64,000 nt of DNA from Xylocopa sonorina (taxonomy: Eukaryota; Arthropoda; Insecta; Hymenoptera; Apidae), in assembly GCF_050948175.1 (NCBI RefSeq), contig NW_027490127.1:1302001-1366000 (forward strand), read 5' to 3'. The notes beneath the pieces are model-generated. The model had not been told where the DNA came from. It ran no database searches and was given only the letters and a program-made list of their open reading frames with translations. The translations under genes and the position numbers were made by a program. The first letter of the stretch is position 1; every line of letters starts with the position of its first letter. Positions 58,012 through 64,000 of this stretch are shown here, piece after piece.

Positions 58012-58486
58012 GAAGTCTACGTATCGAAGCAATAGAGTTCTAATGCCTTATAAATCGCGATATCGCATCTCATTTCTGTGCCTCATGATAAGATATAATA
58101 TACTTACGAAGTGTTATGTATTCCTCGTCTACACTTCAAATGAATGTAAATGCAGCACTTCCTTGCTAGGAAATAGCGTTTGCAGATGTCTCCGTGTCGT
58201 AGCAATAGAATTCTAATGCTTCTTAAAACGCGATTTCGCATCGCATTCCTTTGTTTCATGATAAGCTATAATATTCTTTGCGAAGTGTCATGTATACCTT
58301 GTATTCACTTCAAAGGAATGTAAATGCGACACATCGTTGCTAGGAAATAGCGTTTGCAGATGTCTACGTATCGTAGCAATAGAGTTCTAATGCTTCTTAA
58401 AACGCGATATCGCATCTCATTCCTAAGTTTCATGATAAGATATAATATTCTTTGCGAAGTGTCATGTATACCTCGTATTCACTTCA
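58012..58486 (+). repeat. satellite A duplicated segment, copy 2 (offset 2,081 bp)
   Basis: Partner of 55,931-56,405. Confidence 0.82.
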
Positions 58487-58579
58487 AATGAATGTAAATG
58501 CGACACTTCCTTGCTAGGAAATAGCGTCTGCAGATGTCTACCTATCGTAGCAATGGTGTTCTAATTCTTCTTAAAACGC

Positions 58580-61500
58580 GATATCGCATCTCATTTCTAT
58601 GTTTCATGGTAAGGTATAATATGATTTGCGAAGTGTTATGCATTCCTCGTCTACGATTCAAATGAAAGTAAATGCGACACTTCCTTGCTAGGAAATAGAG
58701 TCTGCAGATGTCTAGGTATCGTAGCAATAGAGTTCTAATGCTTCTTAAAACGCGATATCGCATCTCCTTTCTATATTTCATGGTAAGATATAATATGATT
58801 TGCGAAGTGTTATGTATTCCTCGTCTACACTTCAACAGTATGTAAATGCGACACTTCCTCGCAAGGAAATAGCGTTTGCAGATGTCTACGTATCGAAGAA
58901 ATAGAGTTCAAATGCTTCTTAAAACGCGATATCGCATCTCATTTCTATGTTTCATGGTAAGATATAATATGATTTGCGAAGTGTTATGCATTCCTCGTCT
59001 ACGATTCAAATGAACGTAAATGCGACACCTCCTTCCAAGGAAATAGCGTTTGCAGATGTCTACGTATCGTAACAATAGAGTTCTTATGATACTTAAAACG
59101 CGATATCGCATCTCATTTCTATGATTCATGGTAAGATATAATATGATTTGCGAAGTGTTATGTATTCCTCGTCTACACTTCAAATGAATGTGAATGCGAT
59201 ACTTCCTCGATAGGAAATAGCGTTTGCAGATGTCTACGTAACGTAGCAATAGCTTTCTAATGCTTCCTAAAACGCGATATCGCATCTCATTTCTATGTTT
59301 CATGGTAAGATATAACATGATTTGCGAAGTGTCATGTATTCCTCGTCTACACTTCAAATGAATGTGAATGCTATACTTCCTTGCAAGGAAATAGCGTTTG
59401 CAAATGTCTACCTATCGTAGCAATAGTGTTCTAATTCTTCTTAAAACGCGATATCGCATCTCATTTCTATGTTTCATGGTAAGGTATAATATGATTTGCG
59501 AAGTGTTTTGTATTCCTCGTCTACACTTCAAATGAATGTAAATGCGACACTTCCTTGCAAGGAAATAGCGCTTGCAGATGTCTACGTATCGTAGCAATGG
59601 ATTTCTGATGCTTCTTAAAACGCGATATCGCATCTCATTTCTATGTTTTATGGTAAGATATAATATGATTTGCGAAGTGTTATGTATTCCTCGTCTACAC
59701 TTCAAATGAATGTAAATGCGACACTTCCTTGCTAGGAAATAGCGTCTGCAGATGTCTACCTATCATAGCAATGGTGTTCTAATGCTTCTTAAAACGCGAT
59801 ATCGCATCTCCTTTCTATATTTCATGGTAAGATATAATATGATTTGCGAAGTGTTATGTATTCCTCGCCTACACTTCAAGTGAATGTAAATGCGACACTT
59901 CCTTGCAAGGAAATAGCGTTTGCAGATGTCTACGTATCGAAGCAATAGAGTTCTAATGCTTCTTACAACGCGATATCGCATCTCATTTCTATGTTTCATG
60001 GTAAGATATAACATGATTTGCGAAGTGTTGTGTATACCTCGTCTACACTTCAAATGAATGTGAATGCGACACTTCCTTGCAAGGAAATAGCGTTTGCATA
60101 TATCTACGTATCGAAGCAATAGAGTTCAAATGCTTCTTAAAACGAGATATTGCATCTCATATCTATGTTTCATGATAAGATATAATATTCATTGCGAAGT
60201 GTTATGCTTTTTCTCGTCTACGGTTCAAATGAATGTAAATGCGACACTTCCTTGCAAGGAAATAGCGTTTTCAAATGTCTACCTATCGTAGCAATGGTGT
60301 TCTAATTCTTCTTAAAACGCGATATCGCATCTCATTTCTATGTTTCATGGTAAGGTATAATATGATTTGCGAAGTGTTATGTATTCCTCGTCTACACTTC
60401 AAATGAATGTAAATGCGACACTTCCTTGCAAGGAAATAGCGCTTGCAGATGTCTACGTATCGTAGCAATGGATTTCTGATGCTTCTTAAAACGCGATATC
60501 GCATCTCATTTCTATGTCTTATGGTAAGATATAATATGATTTGAGAAGTGTTATGTATTTCTCGTCTACACTTCAAATGAATGTAAATGCGACACTTCCT
60601 TGCAAGGAAATAGCGTTTGCAGATGTCTACGTATCGTAGCAATGGATTTCTGATGCTTCTTAAAACGCGATATCGCATCTCATTTCTATGTTTTATGGTA
60701 AGATATAATATGATTTGCGAAGTGTTATGTATTCCTCGTCTACACTTCAAATGAATGTAAATGCGACACTTCCTTGCTAGGAAATAGCGTCTGCAGATGT
60801 CTACCTATCGTAGCAATGGTGTTCTAATTCTTCTTAAAACGCGATATCGCATCTCATTTCTATGTTTCATGGTAAGATGTAATATGATTTGCGAAGTGTC
60901 ATGTATTCCTCGTCTACACATCAAATGAATGTAAATGCGACACTTCCTTGCTAGGAAATAGCGTCTGCAGATGTCTACGTATCGAAGCAATAGAGTTTAA
61001 ATGCTTCTTAAAACGAGATACTGCATCTCATATCTATGTTTTATGATAAGATATAATATTCATAGCGAAGTATTATGCATTCCTCGACTAAGATTCAAAT
61101 GAATGTAAATGCGACACTTCCTTGCAAGGAAATAGCGTTTGCAGATGTCTACGTATCGTAGCAATAGATTTCTAATGCTTCTTAAAACGCGATATCGCAT
61201 CTCATTTCTATGTTTCATGGTAAGATATAATATGATTTGCGAACTGTTATGTATTCCTCGTCTACACCTCAAATGAATGTAAATGCGACACTTCCTTGCA
61301 GGGAAATAGCGTTTGCAGATGTCTACGTATCGAAGCAATAGAGTTCAAATGCTTCTTAAAACGAGATATTGCATCTCATATCTATGTTTCATGATAAGAT
61401 ATAATATTCATTGGAAAGTGTTATGCATTCCTCCTCTACGATTCCAATGAATGTAAATGCGACACTTCCTTGCAAGGAAATAGCGTTTGCAGATGTCTAC

Positions 61501-61925
61501 GTATCGAAGCAATAGTGTTCTAAATCTTCTTAAATCGCGATATCGCATCTCATTTCTATGTTTCATGGTAAGATATAATATGATTTGCGAAGTATCACGT
61601 ATTCCCCGTCTACACTTCAAATGAATGTAAATGCGACACTTCCTTGCAAGGAAATAGCGTTTGCAGATGTCTACGTATCGTAGCAATAGAGTTCTAATGC
61701 TTCTTAAAACGCGATATCGCATCTCATTTCTATGTTTCATGGTAAGATATAATATGATTTGCAAAGTGTTATGTATTCCTTGTCTCAACTTCAAATTAAT
61801 GTAAATGCGACACTTCCTTGCTAGGAAATAGCGTTTGCAGATGTCTACGTATCGAAGCAAAAGAGTTCTAACGCTTCTTAAAACGAGATATCGCATCACA
61901 TTTCTATGTTTCATGGTAAGATAGA
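58580..61925 (+). repeat. satellite A sub-family A2: homogenised block (~19 monomers)
   Basis: Monomers here share diagnostic changes not seen together elsewhere: TTCCTTGCAAGGAAATAGCG instead of TTGCTAGG, ATATAATATGATTTGCGAAG instead of ATATTCATTGCG, and CATGGTAAG instead of CATGATAAG. A local five-monomer step is visible: CAAATGTCTACCTATCGTAG at 59,401 and 60,272 (871 bp apart). Minus-strand frames stay open for up to 168 codons because 174 is a multiple of three. The block looks like the most recently amplified part of the window. Confidence 0.82.
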
Positions 61926-64000
61926 ATATTCATTGCGAAGTGTCATGTATACATCGTATTCACTTCAAAAGAATGTAAATGCGACACTTCGACTCTAGGA
62001 AGTGGCACTTGCAGATGTCTACGTATCGAAGCAATAGCGTTCTAATGATTCATAAAACGAGATATCGCATCTCATTTCCATCTTTCATGATAAGATATAA
62101 TACTCATTTCGAAGTGTTATGCATACCTCGTCTACACTTCAAATGAATGTAAATGCCACAGTTCCCTGCTAGGAAATAGCGTTTCCAGATGTCTACGCAT
62201 CGAAGAAATAGAGTTCTAATGCTTCTTGAAACGCGATATCGCATCTCATTTCTATGTTTCATGATAAGATATAATACTCATTGCGAAGTATTACGTGTGC
62301 CTCGTATACTCTTCAAATGAATGTAAGTGCAACACTACCTTGCTAGGAAGTAGCGTTTGCAGTTGTCTACGTATCGAAGCAATGGAGTTCTAATGCTTCT
62401 TAAAACGCGATATAGCATCTCATTTCTATGTTTCACTATAAGATATGATATTCATTGCAAAGTGTCATGTATACCTCGCATACACTTCAAATGAATGTAA
62501 ATGCGACACTTGCTTGATAGGATATAGAGTTTGCAGATGTCTGCATATAGAAGAAATGGAGTTCTAATGCTTCTTAAAACGCGATATCGCATCCCATTTC
62601 TATGTTTCATGATAAGATATAATATTCATTGTGGAGTGTCATGTATACCTCGCATACACTTTAAATGGATACAAATGCGACAGTTCCTTGATAGGAAATA
62701 GCGTTTGCAGATATCCACGTATCGAAGCAATGGATTTCTTTTGTTTCTTAAAACGAGTTATCGCATCTCATTTCTATATTTCATGAAAAAATATAATATA
62801 CAATGCGAAGTGTTGTGTATATCTCGTCTATACTTCAAAAGAATGTAAGTGCGGCACTTCCTTGCTAGGAAATAGCGTTGGCAGATGTCTACGTATCGAA
62901 GCAATAGAGTTCTAATGCTTCTTAAAACAAGATATCGCTTCTCATTTCTATATTTTATGACAAGATATAATGTTCATCGAGAAGTGTCATGTATGCCTCG
63001 TATTCACTTCAAATGAATGTAAATGCGACACTTCCGGACTTGCAAATAGCGTCTGTAGAGGTCTACTTATCGAAGCAATAGAGTTCTAATGCTTCTTAAA
63101 ACGAGATATCGCATCTCATTTCTATGTTTCATGATAAGATATAATATTCATTGCGAAGTGTCACGTATACCACTCATACACTTGAAATGAATATAAATGC
63201 GACACTTCCTTGCTAGGAAGTAGCGTTTACAGATGTCTACGTATCGTAGCAATAGATTTCTAATGCTTCTCATAACACGATATCGCATTTCATTTCTGGT
63301 TCATGATAAGATATAATATTCATTGTGGAGCGTTATGTATATCTCGTATTCACTTCAGATGAATGTAAATGCGACACTTCCTTGCTAGGACATAGCGTTT
63401 GCAGAAGTCTACGTATCGAAGCAATAGAGTTCTAATGCCTTATAAATCGCGATATCGCATCTCATTTCTATGTTTCATGATAAGATTAAATATTCATTGC
63501 GGAGTGTCATGTATACCACGCATTCACTTCAAAAGAATGTAAATGCGACACTTCCTTGCTAGGGAATAGCGTTTGCAGATGTCTGCGTATCGTAGCATTG
63601 GAGTTCTACTGCTTCTCAAAACGTGATATCGCATCCCATTCCTTTGTTTCACGATAAGTTATAATATTCACTGAGGAGGGATATGTTTATCTCGTTAACA
63701 CTTACAAAGAATGTCAATGCGACACTTCCTTGCTAGGAAGTACCGTTTCCAGATGTCTACGTATCGTAGCAATGTTGTTCTAATGCTTCTCAAAACGCGA
63801 TATCGCATCTCATTTCTATGTTTCATGATAAGATATAATATTCATTGCGAAGTGTCATGTGTACCTCGCATACACATCAAATGAATGTAAATGCGACAAT
63901 TCCTTGCTAGGAAATAGAGTTTGCAGATATCTACGTATCGAAGCAATAGAGTTGTAGTGCTTCTTAAAACGAGATATAGCATCTCATTTCAACGCTTCAT

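Larger units (their letters stand above)
44438..64000 (+). repeat. satellite A array, right part: 174 bp monomer (~112 copies), runs off the window
   Basis: Continues in the same orientation and phase after the Gypsy-1 insertion. No other inserted element is visible across 19.5 kb. Individual monomers carry deletions, for example around 45,628 (about 58 bp lost) and 49,445; similar ones occur in the left part at about 35,350 and 37,320. Monomer spacing of exactly 174 bp is seen at 59,577, 59,751 and 59,925. Confidence 0.95.

Noticed and set aside
22908..64000. Many minus-strand open frames of 60-168 codons with similar protein repeats
   Set aside because: They are all satellite A read in one stop-poor frame whose period (174 bp) is divisible by three. 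No domain, start context or gene structure supports coding; kept only as a finding to test.
22908..64000. CENP-B box in satellite A
   Set aside because: I looked for the nTTCGnnnnAnnCGGGn core on both strands of the typical monomer. CTTCGATACGTAG and CTTCGCAATGAAT lack the CGGG part.
22908..64000. CRISPR-like array
   Set aside because: Units are contiguous 174 bp monomers, with no short repeat plus unique spacer layout, in a eukaryotic sequence.

Overview
This 64 kb window is eukaryotic and reads as a pericentromere-to-satellite transition from an insect, possibly a hymenopteran. The grounds are very high AT content, short (~83 bp) introns in a gene relic, CCTAACC-rich low-complexity DNA, insect-type piggyBac, copia, Gypsy and non-LTR remnants, and ~36 kb of near-nucleosome-length satellite. 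The species call is inference. I see no intact host gene, no RNA gene and no prokaryotic feature.

Left part (1-22,907): a graveyard of old satellite and transposons. In order it holds a piggyBac-like 5' end (1-678), an AT-rich ~133 bp satellite (satellite C, 679-1,725), and blocks of a diverged ~178 bp satellite (satellite B) in alternating orientation. Between the B blocks lie a piggyBac split into two oppositely oriented halves (2,559-3,215 minus; 3,956-5,238 plus), a 3'-truncated copia (6,605-9,273 minus), a decayed Gypsy with zinc-knuckle gag (10,705-15,633 minus) and an unidentified GC-rich insert (15,918-16,392). Next come an intron-containing relic of the HSDL2 gene (17,875-19,214 minus) cut at a TTAA by a piggyBac-type terminus, a minisatellite, CCTAACC-rich DNA, an unidentified 179-codon open frame, non-LTR retrotransposon remains, and a second short piece of satellite C (22,191-22,400).

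Right part (22,908-64,000): about 208 head-to-tail monomers of a 174 bp satellite (satellite A), interrupted only by one young Gypsy retrotransposon (39,661-44,437 minus; LTRs differing at one base of 571; TATT target duplication). A and B are homologous, and the first A monomers are intermediate. The window therefore samples a satellite from old, scrambled and transposon-ridden (B) to young, uniform and nearly transposon-free (A). Within A there are local block duplications (offsets 849, 2,064, 2,565, 1,909, 3,290 and 2,081 bp) and a strongly homogenised sub-block (A2, about 58.6-61.9 kb). A2 monomers carry a perfect 14 bp palindrome; each A monomer also has the 10 bp palindrome GCGATATCGC, and B has a different-sequence dyad at the same place.

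No genes work together here. The biology is satellite turnover, transposon insertion and inversion, probably next to or inside a centromere.
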